A stretch of 61,752 nucleotides of DNA from Ignavibacteriales bacterium (GTDB lineage: Bacteria > Bacteroidota > Ignavibacteria > Ignavibacteriales > Melioribacteraceae), in NCBI GenBank assembly GCA_021740915.1, contig JAIOYW010000021.1, positions 1 to 61,752 of the forward strand, given 5' to 3'. Below the pieces are notes generated by a model. That model searched no databases. It worked only from the letters and a program-made list of their open reading frames with translations, and was not told where the DNA came from. Shown one piece after another: positions 45,454-53,999 of this stretch. A program made the translations under genes and the position numbers. Numbering within the stretch: position 1 is the first letter of the stretch; each line of letters begins with the position of its first letter.

Positions 45454-46521
45454 TCAATTGATGGAATTTAATTTTACACGAATACCGGGACGAAGTTGAA
45501 TGATGCCGGAAACTATCAAAGTATCGCCGGTTTCCACTCCGCTTTTAATCTGAATTTCTTCGGCTGTTCTAATTCCCGTTTCAATAGGCACAGGGACAGC
45601 AATACCGCTTTTATAAAGGTAAATCTTTTCGCCGGAAATATCCGGAACGATCACCCCGGTCGGAACCATAACCGCATTGCTAAGCTCCTCAAGAACAATT
45701 TCAATTTCGACATAGGCTCCCGGAGTAAGTTCTCCGCGGTCGTTCGCCACTTTCGCTCTTGCCTGCACAGTCCTGGTATTCTGGTCAATTTTCGGCTCAA
45801 TCGCATAGATAGTACCGGTGAATGATCTGTTTACGGAGGTCAGACGCACGTAAATTGTCTTCCCCTCGCGAATAAGCCCGAAATACTTCTGCGGCACTGA
45901 AAAATCAACTTTGATCGGATTGATACTCTGCAATGTTGCGATTTTAATATCAGGAGAGATAGCGCTTCCAACACTTACTGATCTCAAACCAATAATACCG
46001 TCAAAAGGCGCTTTTATCTCAGTTTTTGCGATCTGGGCTTCAGTAAATTCGACATCGGCAAGCACTGAATTAAGTTCGCTGAGCTTTGCGTCATATTCCT
46101 GCTGGCTTGTAAGTCCCTTTTCAAGCAGTTGTTTATATCTGTATTCAATATCGCGTGCGAGACCTGAGCGGGCTTTATTCTTTTTAAGGGTTGCCTGAAG
46201 ATCGGCGTCATTTATCTTAATCAGCAGGTCACCCCTCTTCACCCATTTACCTTCTTCAAAAAGAATTGAGGTTATCTTCCCGGAAGTTTCGCTCCTAAGG
46301 TCAACCGACTCATTGCTAATGAGCGTGCCGTTCGAATAAATAATGTTCTTCAGTGGTTTCGGGCGAATAATCTCTGCTTTTACCCCGACACTTTTAATTG
46401 CCTGTTTTGCTGAACCCATTGGTTTTTCTGAACTACCGGCACTAAAGTTTATAAATATAATAACTGCCGCAATGACAACTATTCCTGCAGCCCCGATTAT
46501 AAGGAAATTTTTCGTTTTCAT
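45454..46521 (-). CDS. RND efflux periplasmic adaptor subunit (membrane fusion protein)
   Basis: A 355-residue adaptor linking the pump to an outer-membrane channel. The ATG at 46521 is chosen over an upstream in-frame start because a single N-terminal membrane helix (FLIIGAAGIVVIAAVIIFI) follows immediately and AAGG lies before it. The biotinyl-lipoyl-like half-motif (LRSETSGKITSILFEEGKWVK cut in two by a hairpin; second half AKTEIKAPFDGIIGLRSV), a coiled-coil alpha-hairpin (about 120-165) and beta-barrel and membrane-proximal domains are visible. First gene of the pump operon, divergent from the DUF2202 gene. Confidence 0.93.
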   Translation of the reverse strand: MKTKNFLIIGAAGIVVIAAVIIFINFSAGSSEKPMGSAKQAIKSVGVKAEIIRPKPLKNIIYSNGTLISNESVDLRSETSGKITSILFEEGKWVKRGDLLIKINDADLQATLKKNKARSGLARDIEYRYKQLLEKGLTSQQEYDAKLSELNSVLADVEFTEAQIAKTEIKAPFDGIIGLRSVSVGSAISPDIKIATLQSINPIKVDFSVPQKYFGLIREGKTIYVRLTSVNRSFTGTIYAIEPKIDQNTRTVQARAKVANDRGELTPGAYVEIEIVLEELSNAVMVPTGVIVPDISGEKIYLYKSGIAVPVPIETGIRTAEEIQIKSGVETGDTLIVSGIIQLRPGIRVKLNSIN

Positions 46522-46705
46522 TTCAGACCTTAAAATTCTGGATTTTCGATGATTGAATTCTATACGAAAAATAAATAAAGTATTGAAATATAAGGCTATA
46601 CTTTTCGCGTATATATTATTACCCTTACGACAAATCAATGTTGGAAATTGTATTGGAAATGAAATTCTTTCTGCCGGAGGAGCTGATTTGTCATTGTAAA
46701 AAAAA

Positions 46706-46719
46706 TACAACCCGTTGTA
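46706..46719. promoter_or_regulatory. Palindrome TACAAC-CC-GTTGTA, candidate operator
   Basis: A perfect 6-bp inverted repeat with a 2-bp centre lies in the divergent promoter region between the RND adaptor and the DUF2202 gene. Its size fits a dimeric repressor site. No regulator gene lies nearby, so the binding protein is unknown. Confidence 0.45.
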
Positions 46720-46743
46720 AAATAACGATTTAACATTTTTTTA

Positions 46744-46758
46744 GTTTAGAGACTAAAC
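46744..46758. promoter_or_regulatory. Palindrome GTTTAG-AGA-CTAAAC, candidate operator
   Basis: A perfect 6-bp inverted repeat with a 3-bp centre, 62 bp before the DUF2202 start codon. It could be a regulator site or the stem of an mRNA leader. Confidence 0.4.
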
Positions 46759-46819
46759 CATTTTCAAAATCGCTGTGTCAAAAACATACAACTTCAATAA
46801 ATTATATATAGGTGCTAAA

Positions 46820-47455
46820 ATGAAAAGATTAATCGCTTTATTTGTAACAGTCTCCCTGTTCGCATTTGGCTGCAGCGAAACAACCCCGGTTGAGAACATT
46901 TCCTCAACTGAAACTCCTTACTCTGATGCAGCATTTTTAGCAGAGGATCAGTTACTTGAATCTGCAATACTTAAAACCTCGGCAATTGAAACCGGCGTTC
47001 TTACTGAAGAAGAAGCTGAAGGGCTCGTTTTTATGAGAGAAGAAGAAAAAGTTGCACGCGATATTTACATAAAACTTGGTGAAATCTGGAACCTGCGAAT
47101 CTTCGCAAACATTCAGAAAAGCGAGCAGATACATATGAACGCCCTGGGTTATTTACTTACCAGATATAACATTGCTGATCCGGTTGGTGATAATGGTATT
47201 GGCGTCTTCACAAATCCTGAATTGCAGGCATTGTATGATGAACTCCTTGCTTTGGGAAGCCAGTCAGTAACCGAAGCTCTCACAGTTGGCAAGAACATTG
47301 AAATTGCTGATATCGCCGACCTTGATTATCAGCTTAATAATGTTGTTGTTGAACCGAGTCTCCGTTTTGTTTATACGAATCTGAAACGCGGCTCAAACTT
47401 CCATCTTAATGCATTTAATTATTATCTGCAGCAGACTTCCGAATCAACATTCTGA
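46820..47455 (+). CDS. DUF2202 ferritin-like lipoprotein
   Basis: A 211-residue protein with a lipoprotein signal (lipobox-like FAFGC), so probably lipid-anchored in the envelope. The ATG at 46820 follows AGGTG. The DUF2202 domain, a helical ferritin-like family, covers about residues 60-205: EEEAEGLVFMREEEKVARDI, KSEQIHMNALGYLL, RGSNFHLNAFNYYL. The Glu/His pattern (EEEK, EQIH, NFH) is compatible with a di-metal site. Its function is unknown. It is divergent from the RND operon and shares its promoter region. A terminator follows. Confidence 0.88.
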   Translation: MKRLIALFVTVSLFAFGCSETTPVENISSTETPYSDAAFLAEDQLLESAILKTSAIETGVLTEEEAEGLVFMREEEKVARDIYIKLGEIWNLRIFANIQKSEQIHMNALGYLLTRYNIADPVGDNGIGVFTNPELQALYDELLALGSQSVTEALTVGKNIEIADIADLDYQLNNVVVEPSLRFVYTNLKRGSNFHLNAFNYYLQQTSESTF

Positions 47456-47476
47456 TTTTCCCCTCCTTTGTTGTTT

Positions 47477-47510
47477 AAGAGGCTGTCCCAAAAGGGCAGT
47501 CTCTTTTTTT
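47477..47510 (+). terminator. Rho-independent terminator after the DUF2202 gene
   Basis: AAGAGGCTGTCCC pairs with GGGCAGTCTCTT (one bulged base) around AAAA and runs into seven T, 22 bp past the stop codon. The sequence resembles the terminator at 12680-12710. Confidence 0.88.
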
Positions 47511-47713
47511 ATCCCACACTGATATTCAGAAATATTTTTCACCCCCGAATCATAGAAAATCATTACAAATACTGCTTCTGTTCAGGAATTAACTCACCTG
47601 CCTTCAACCGATGAAAAAAAGTAATCCGGGCATGAATATTTCATTTTAACTTTGATTTTTATCCGCTATAAGATATTTTTATTTGCTCAATAATCATTAT
47701 TTCCAAGCCGACC

Positions 47714-48538
47714 ATGAAAAATACAATCTCCGTTATAGCAGCCGTTATATTCCTCTTTGAAATTGCCTTAGGGCAGAATGATATTTCAAAAGCCCCCCGG
47801 ATCACCTCAAATGAATTTGGCAGAATTCTTGATAGCCTGAGTATCAAGGGTTCGATTTTAGTATATGACAGTGAGAATAATAAATGCTACTCAAATGATT
47901 TTGAGTGGGCAAACACAGGATATCTGCCTGCGTCAACTTTCAAAATCCCGAATACAGTTATCGGAATTGAAACGGGCGCTGTTGAGAACGATTCAACTGT
48001 ATTCATTTGGGATGGAAATGCGCGGGCTTTTAAAAGCTGGGAAAAGGATCTTACGCTTCGTGAGGCGTTTAAGGTATCGTGTGTTCCCTGTTATCAGGAG
48101 ATCGCCCGGCGGATCGGTTTACAAAAAATGAAAGAGTACCTCCGGAAATTCAATTATGGTAAGATGGTGTTTGAAGGCGGCAATCTCGATATGTTCTGGC
48201 TGGAAGGTGATTCGAAGATATCACAGTTCGGACAAATTGAGTTCCTGCAGAAATTATATTTCTCGGAGTTGCCCGTTTCAGAGAATACGATTAAACTTGT
48301 GAAAAGCATTATGGTGGCAGAAAAGAATCCCGATTACACTTTAAGCGCAAAGACGGGCTGGAGCGGACGCGCCGGAAAGGATAACGGATGGTATGTGGGA
48401 TTTCTGGAAACCCGGGAAAATGTGTTTTTCTTTGCGGTGAATGTATTCCCGGATAAAGGCATTGAAACCGATAAATTTCTGCCGGCTCGCATAAATGCGG
48501 CACGTGCGGGACTAAAAGCCCTCGGCGCAATTGAATAA
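47714..48538 (+). CDS. Class D (OXA-type) beta-lactamase homologue
   Basis: A 274-residue exported serine enzyme with a signal peptide ending IALGQ. All class D motifs are visible: PASTFKIPN (Ser74, Lys77, the lysine that is carbamylated in known enzymes), SCV (122-124) followed by PCYQEIARRIG, YGK in place of the usual YGN (148-150), FWLEGDSKIS (Trp162) and KTGWSG (213-218). It should hydrolyse beta-lactams or act as a related penicillin-binding sensor; the soluble form without a membrane domain favours an enzyme. The ribosome-binding site is weak. It lies beside, but is not co-transcribed with, the efflux genes. Confidence 0.9.
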   Translation: MKNTISVIAAVIFLFEIALGQNDISKAPRITSNEFGRILDSLSIKGSILVYDSENNKCYSNDFEWANTGYLPASTFKIPNTVIGIETGAVENDSTVFIWDGNARAFKSWEKDLTLREAFKVSCVPCYQEIARRIGLQKMKEYLRKFNYGKMVFEGGNLDMFWLEGDSKISQFGQIEFLQKLYFSELPVSENTIKLVKSIMVAEKNPDYTLSAKTGWSGRAGKDNGWYVGFLETRENVFFFAVNVFPDKGIETDKFLPARINAARAGLKALGAIE

Positions 48539-48825
48539 TATCTCGCTAAGAAAATATTGCTCGCAAAGACGCCAAGACGCAGAGAGATTTTTAGTATTTC
48601 AGACTACACTTCTGCGATGCCAATCTTGATTGCCGCTCCCAATCCCGAAGGGATTGCACGTTTATAGCAGATCGCACCAAAGAAACGTACGGCCCTGCGG
48701 GGTCGAATATCTTTTGTGAGATTCAATTTTCTATAAACGTTTGACCTCTTCGAGGTCATCAAATGCATTTAATATTCGGTTACCTTCTACTTTCACTCCT
48801 CTTAGCGTCTTGGCGAGATATATTT
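48536..48825. repeat. Repeat element with imperfect inverted ends between bla and serS
   Basis: It fills the whole gap between two convergent stop codons. The left end reads TATCTCGCTAAG and the right end, inverted, TATCTCGCCAAG. CGCCAAGACGC (left) and GCGTCTTGGCG (right) are also inverted. Inside are hairpins AATCCC/GGGATT (48641-48655), a GCCC/GGGG stem near 48692, and GACCTC/GAGGTC (48743-48757) with a CTATAAACGTTT flank. A MITE-like origin is inferred. Confidence 0.6.
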
Positions 48826-50102
48826 TAACCTATAACATTAAATCCCGTGTATTTCTGCAGAACTTCCGGCACAATAAGTTTACCTTCCGGTGTCTGATAA
48901 GTTTCCATAAGCGAAACCATCAGGCGGCTTGTTGCAAGTCCTGAACCGTTCAGAGTGTGAACAAATTCCACTTTTTTATCATCGGTTTTGCGGAAACGGA
49001 TATTAGCCCTGCGAGCCTGGAAGTTTTCAAAATTGCTGCATGACGAAGCTTCGAGCCAGCGGTTCTCAGCAGGTGACCACGTTTCGATATCATAACATTT
49101 TGCCGCTGAAAAACTGAGATCGCCCGAACAGAGCATCAATATCCTGTAAGGTATTTTCAGCGCCTGTAGAATAGCTTCTGCATTGCCGACAAGCTTTTCG
49201 AGCTCATCATAAGATGTTTCAGGCTTAACAAGTTTTACCATCTCAACTTTGTTGAACTGATGAACGCGCAGGAATCCTTTAGATTCTTTTCCGTGCGAAC
49301 CGGCTTCCCTGCGGAAGCATGCCGTATATCCGACATAATTAACCGGGAGATCGCTTTCGTTCAGTATCTCGCCATTGTGAAGGTTTGTAATCGGCACTTC
49401 TGCGGTCGGAATGGCATAAAGCTCATCGCGTTCCATTTTATACATATCATCTTCCATCTTTGGAAGTTGTCCCGTCCCGATCATTGAATTTTTATTAACG
49501 AGCATCGGGGGAAGTATCTCGGTATAACCATGATTTTTAAGATGGAAATCGAGCATAAAATTGATCAGCGCCCTTTCGAGAGTAGCGCCCCTCCCGGTAT
49601 AAACAGCAAAACCGCTTCCGCTGATCTTGGCGCCGCGGTCAAAATCGAGCATACTAAGCTTTTTACCAAGTTCTTTGTGGTCGAGCAGTCCTTCCTGTTT
49701 ATCGAAAGAAAATCCCTCCGGCAGCCAGCGACGGACCTCGATGTTTTCCTCTGCTGTTTTACCAACAGGCACAGAACTATGCGGGAGATTCGGGATATAC
49801 ATAAGAAGATTCGTAAGTTTTTCCTCAATCTCGCGAAGCCTCTCATCCATCTCTTTGATCTGATCGGCGACGGACTTCATTTCCGCAATTATGTGATCGG
49901 CATTTTCGCCTTTTGCTTTAAGTTTTCCCACTTCCTGCGAAACAGTATTCCGTCTGGCTTTCAATTCTTCGGTTTTGGTCAGGTTTTCCCTGCGCTGTTT
50001 ATCCAATTCGAGAACTTCATCAACTCTGTCCTTTTCGTTTTTATTGATGAGTCCTGCGCGGACCTGCTCCGGGAATTCGCGAATAAATTTAATGTCAAGC
50101 AT
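48825..50102 (-). CDS. serS: Seryl-tRNA synthetase
   Basis: A 425-residue class II enzyme that charges tRNA-Ser (and tRNA-Sec). The N-terminal part (about 25-110) is the long antiparallel coiled-coil arm that grips the tRNA variable loop ([20 protein letters not shown]). Motif 2 ([20 protein letters not shown]) and motif 3 ([16 protein letters not shown]) are intact, with [13 protein letters not shown] between them. The length is normal. It starts 19 bp after the leuS stop and is probably co-transcribed with it. Confidence 0.97.
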   Translation of the reverse strand: MLDIKFIREFPEQVRAGLINKNEKDRVDEVLELDKQRRENLTKTEELKARRNTVSQEVGKLKAKGENADHIIAEMKSVADQIKEMDERLREIEEKLTNLLMYIPNLPHSSVPVGKTAEENIEVRRWLPEGFSFDKQEGLLDHKELGKKLSMLDFDRGAKISGSGFAVYTGRGATLERALINFMLDFHLKNHGYTEILPPMLVNKNSMIGTGQLPKMEDDMYKMERDELYAIPTAEVPITNLHNGEILNESDLPVNYVGYTACFRREAGSHGKESKGFLRVHQFNKVEMVKLVKPETSYDELEKLVGNAEAILQALKIPYRILMLCSGDLSFSAAKCYDIETWSPAENRWLEASSCSNFENFQARRANIRFRKTDDKKVEFVHTLNGSGLATSRLMVSLMETYQTPEGKLIVPEVLQKYTGFNVIG

Positions 50103-50121
50103 TTATTTTCCGTTATTAATT

Positions 50122-52590
50122 TTAGCGTACAATTATGTTGAATATTTTGTTCGGCACGTGAATCTCTTTAACGATCTGTTTGCCGTCCACGTATCCTTTG
50201 ATCTTCGAATCAGCATAGACGATCTCTTTCAGCGATTTTTCATCCAGATCGACTGCCACCTGGAGTTTATGCCTTACTTTTCCATTAACCTGAATGACGA
50301 GTGTAACTTCGTCAATAACAAGAGCTTTTTCGTCAACAGAAAATGTGAATGGCTTTTCATAGATCGAATACCTGTTACCCAAAGAATTCCAGCATTCCTC
50401 GGCGAGATGCGGAGCAAGCGGGGCGAGTGTGTAAACAAGTTTTTCTAGTACAAATGTTTTCAGATCGTCTCTTACGCTGCTGAAAGTTGACTGCATTTCA
50501 TTAATCAGTTCCATCAGAGCAGCAACAGCAGTATTAAATCTGAAATTATCTATTTCCTGCGCACATTTATTAAGTGTGAAATTCACTTTTCTGTAAAGAG
50601 TTTTTTCGCTTTCGTTCAGGCTTTCAAGTTCGTAGTACTTATAAGCCGGGAATTTGAGAGAATATCCTTCATGTTCCATTGCAAAAGTGTAAGCCCGCTG
50701 GGCAAAACGTTCAACTCCGACAATTCCTTTATCGCTCCAGTCGCCGCCGAGTTCATAAGGGCCCATGAACATCAGATACATTCTGAAAACATCAGTTCCA
50801 TATTTTTCTATAAATTCATCAGGGTTAACGATATTGCCTTTGCTTTTGGACATTTTGGCGCCGTCTTTGGTTATTGTGCCCTGATGGATAAGTCTTTTGA
50901 ATGGCTCATCGCCGGCAGCAATTCCAAGATCGCGCAGGAATTTGTGAATAAATCTTGCATAAAGAAGATGCATTGTTGCATGTTCAGCGCCGCCGACATA
51001 AGTATCAACCGGCACCCATTTTTCTGCCAGAGATTTATTGAACATACCGTCGGTAAACTTCGGATCGGGATAACGGAGATAATACCATGAAGAATCAACA
51101 AACGTATCCATTGTATCGGGATCGCGTTCAGCCTTTCCGCCGCATTTATGGCAGACTGTTTCGATAAAATCCTGTTTGCGTGCAAGCGGAGAACCGCCGC
51201 CCGGTTTAAAATCGACATCGTAAGGAAGCACAACAGGCAGACTTTCTTCAGGTACAGGCAGCTCTCCGCACTTTTCGCAGTAAATTACCGGAATAGGTGT
51301 GCCCCAGTAACGCTGTCTCGAGATCAGCCAGTCCTTCAGTTTATAATTTATGGCTCTGTGTCCAATGCCTTCGGCTTCGAGAAAGTCATTTATCTTTTCA
51401 ATGCCTTCTTCGGAATCGAGTCCGGTAAACTGCCCGGAATTAATCATTGTCCCTTCTTCGGTGAAAGCCTCTGCCAGGGGACTTGCCGGCTCCTTGCCTT
51501 TTTCAAGGATCACTTTGCGGATCGGCAGATTAAATTTTGCCGCAAATTCGAAATCTCGTTCATCGTGTCCCGGAACAGCCATCACCGATCCCGTCCCATA
51601 ACCCGCAAGAACATAATCGGCAACCCATATCGGCACTTTTTCGCCGTTAACCGGATTAATGGCAAATGCCCCGGTTGGAACGCCCGTTTTCTCTCTTCCG
51701 AGTGCAGTCCGCTCAATATCAGTCAGGAATTTCACCTGATTGAGATATTCATCCAGTCTTGCTCTGTATTCAGGATTAATCACTTTTTCAACAAGAGGAT
51801 TCTCAGGTGCGAGAACCACATAGGTAACGCCGAAAAGCGTATCCGGTCTTGTTGTAAATACTTTAATTTTATCATCAAGCCCATCGATATCGAAAAATAT
51901 TTCTGTCCCGGTACTCTTCCCTATCCAATTCCGCTGTTTTACTTTGGTTGCTTCGGGCCAGTCAATTGTTTCGAGTCCGGCGAGCAATTCCTCAGCATAA
52001 TCAGTTATCTTAAAAAACCATTGCAGCATGTCGCGTTTTTCAACTTTAGCGCCGGAGCGTTCTGCTGTTCCATCCGGCAGAACCTGCTCATTTGCAAGCA
52101 CAGTCTGATCAACGGGGTCCCAGTTAACGGGGGCGTTCTTTTTGAATGCGAGTCCCTTTTTATAAAGCTGAAGGAAAAGCCACTGATTCCATTTGTAGTA
52201 TTCGGGTACGCACGTCATAAGTTCTGCATTCCAGTCGTACATCGTGCCCATTTTTTTAAGCATCACCCGGATGTCCCTGATGTTGTTCATCGTGCTGTCA
52301 TAAGGGTGAACTCCGGTTTTGATCGCATAATTCTCAGCAGGTAAACCGAATGCATCGTAACCCATCGGCTCGAAAACATTAAAACCCTGAAGCTTTTTGA
52401 AACGAGCCCAGGAATCGGTTGGCCCATAATTATACCAGTGCCCCACATGCAGTTTGGCTCCGGAGGGATAGATAAACATTACAAGGGTATAGAGTTTCTT
52501 TTCAGAATCGGAAAGGTCGGTTTTAAATACTTCTTTATCTTCCCAGAATTTTTGCCATTTTGGCTCAACGTCGTTAAATGGATATCGCAT
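50122..52590 (-). CDS. leuS: Leucyl-tRNA synthetase
   Basis: An 822-residue class I enzyme that charges tRNA-Leu. HIGH-type motif HVGH (48-51), KMSKS motif (GAKMSKSKGN), zinc-type Cys clusters (CEKCGELP and CHKCGGKAE), and the CP1 editing domain with TRPDTLFG and GTGSVMAVPGHDERD are all present, so both synthesis and editing should work. It starts after about 200 bp of non-coding sequence downstream of comF and is followed closely by serS. Confidence 0.97.
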   Translation of the reverse strand: MRYPFNDVEPKWQKFWEDKEVFKTDLSDSEKKLYTLVMFIYPSGAKLHVGHWYNYGPTDSWARFKKLQGFNVFEPMGYDAFGLPAENYAIKTGVHPYDSTMNNIRDIRVMLKKMGTMYDWNAELMTCVPEYYKWNQWLFLQLYKKGLAFKKNAPVNWDPVDQTVLANEQVLPDGTAERSGAKVEKRDMLQWFFKITDYAEELLAGLETIDWPEATKVKQRNWIGKSTGTEIFFDIDGLDDKIKVFTTRPDTLFGVTYVVLAPENPLVEKVINPEYRARLDEYLNQVKFLTDIERTALGREKTGVPTGAFAINPVNGEKVPIWVADYVLAGYGTGSVMAVPGHDERDFEFAAKFNLPIRKVILEKGKEPASPLAEAFTEEGTMINSGQFTGLDSEEGIEKINDFLEAEGIGHRAINYKLKDWLISRQRYWGTPIPVIYCEKCGELPVPEESLPVVLPYDVDFKPGGGSPLARKQDFIETVCHKCGGKAERDPDTMDTFVDSSWYYLRYPDPKFTDGMFNKSLAEKWVPVDTYVGGAEHATMHLLYARFIHKFLRDLGIAAGDEPFKRLIHQGTITKDGAKMSKSKGNIVNPDEFIEKYGTDVFRMYLMFMGPYELGGDWSDKGIVGVERFAQRAYTFAMEHEGYSLKFPAYKYYELESLNESEKTLYRKVNFTLNKCAQEIDNFRFNTAVAALMELINEMQSTFSSVRDDLKTFVLEKLVYTLAPLAPHLAEECWNSLGNRYSIYEKPFTFSVDEKALVIDEVTLVIQVNGKVRHKLQVAVDLDEKSLKEIVYADSKIKGYVDGKQIVKEIHVPNKIFNIIVR

Positions 52591-52786
52591 TTTCGCTGTG
52601 ATAATAGTTTTTAATATAAACTTTAAAATTACGTTTTTTTAGCGGGTCGAGCAAAAACGAATAAAGAACGAACAGATTCTGAATTTGCGGGACAATACAC
52701 CAGGAATTTGTGCCCTTTCGGAGTTACCCGATAAGGACTTCAGTTACAGGAGGAAAGAGTATATCAAAAAAAACACAGTGCAGAAA

Positions 52787-53515
52787 TCAGGGAACGATGG
52801 CAACGGAGACAGCAAAAACCTTTGCAGCTCCGTTCTCTTTGAGAATACGTGAACATTCATTAATTGTAGAACCAGTGGTGATCACATCATCGAGAAGAAT
52901 GATCGTTTTGCCTTCGGGATTATAATTTTTAGATAATGTGAAAGCGCCTTTAACATTCTGAACACGTTCTTTGGCTGTCATCCCGGTCTGGCTTTTGGTG
53001 TGTATTATCCTTTTTATTCCCCTTTTGTTAACCGGAACACCGATTATTCTGCTGAGTCCCACAGCGATATGATATGACTGATTATAGCCCCTCTCAGAGT
53101 ATTTCAGTCTGTGCAGTGGGACAGGAATAATTTCATCGGCATTAAATTGTGCAATTAATCTGCCGAATTCAGAGCCAATATGTCTGCCGATTGTAGTTCC
53201 CGCCCTGAAATAACCTGAATATTTGATTTTGTGAAGAAGCGTCTGAATGTGAGTATCCTTTTCGAAAAGGTATGCTGAGAAAAGTCCGTCAGGGCTGGAT
53301 TTGCGATAAAAAGTTCTGCTTTTAATATCGGCAAGGCAGCTCTCATCTGTTCTGATCAATCCATTCAGGCAGGATGTGCAGACAGGTAATTCTTTATAAG
53401 AATAATAATTTCCGCAGCAAAGACATTTGCCAGGGAAAAAGAAATCGAAAAAAGAATAACCGAAACCGGATATTTTTTCAACGACAAAACTCAGATCAGA
53501 CAATCCCCTTTTCAT
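52787..53515 (-). CDS. comF: ComF-family phosphoribosyltransferase-like protein
   Basis: A 242-residue homologue of ComF, needed for DNA uptake in competent bacteria and linked elsewhere to single-stranded DNA handling. An N-terminal zinc-finger pair (CLCCGNYY, CTSC) and the phosphoribosyltransferase loop IILLDDVITTGST are intact. The ATG at 53515 is chosen; a TTG five codons earlier is possible. The start lies inside the end of the hemerythrin gene (20-base overlap), so the two are translationally linked. Confidence 0.9.
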   Translation of the reverse strand: MKRGLSDLSFVVEKISGFGYSFFDFFFPGKCLCCGNYYSYKELPVCTSCLNGLIRTDESCLADIKSRTFYRKSSPDGLFSAYLFEKDTHIQTLLHKIKYSGYFRAGTTIGRHIGSEFGRLIAQFNADEIIPVPLHRLKYSERGYNQSYHIAVGLSRIIGVPVNKRGIKRIIHTKSQTGMTAKERVQNVKGAFTLSKNYNPEGKTIILLDDVITTGSTINECSRILKENGAAKVFAVSVAIVP

Positions 53516-53948
53516 GCAGAAATTTTCCAAGTTTTCTGTCGTTCAGGTCGATATGGTTAAAGAACCAGTTTTTAATAGAAACAAGGAACTCAAGATTTAC
53601 GTGAGCTTTTCCTTCGTTATAATTATGAACAAATTCGGCGATTTTTTTATAGAATCTATCGTGTTCGCCTTTATGGGAAAAGAAATAAGTAAATTTCATT
53701 TCTTTCATATATTTCTCTTCGGTCGAAAAATGGACCCTCAAATCATCAAGCAATTCCCTTAAAAGATGCCGTTCAAGGTTGTATTTATCACTGCCCATTA
53801 TTGAATAGAGTTCATTTACAATTCTCGCCATTTTAAGGTGTTGTTCATCAATCTGCTGATTTTCAACCATATCTTCATCGCGAAAAGCTATCAATTCCAT
53901 TTTAGAGGACTTCGGAGTATTAAAAGCGTCTTGCATATTAGTAGTCAT
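53496..53948 (-). CDS. Bacteriohemerythrin
   Basis: A 150-residue oxygen-binding di-iron protein. Every iron ligand of the family is present: His37 (IDEQH), His73 and Glu77 (HFSTEE), His92 and His96 (HKGEH), His132 and Asp137 (HIDLND). The start is the ATG at 53948, because the upstream TTGGAG is its ribosome-binding site rather than part of the protein. It probably stores or delivers oxygen or acts as a sensor. It sits between the VWA protein gene and comF; the functional link is unclear. Confidence 0.92.
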   Translation of the reverse strand: MTTNMQDAFNTPKSSKMELIAFRDEDMVENQQIDEQHLKMARIVNELYSIMGSDKYNLERHLLRELLDDLRVHFSTEEKYMKEMKFTYFFSHKGEHDRFYKKIAEFVHNYNEGKAHVNLEFLVSIKNWFFNHIDLNDRKLGKFLHEKGIV

Positions 53949-53999
53949 ATTATTCTCCAAATTTAGCTGAAAGAGGAAATCAGCAATTAGTGACAGTAC

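Noticed and set aside
51148-52344. Long plus-strand open frame opposite leuS
   Set aside because: It lies entirely antisense to a complete leucyl-tRNA synthetase and encodes no recognisable domain.
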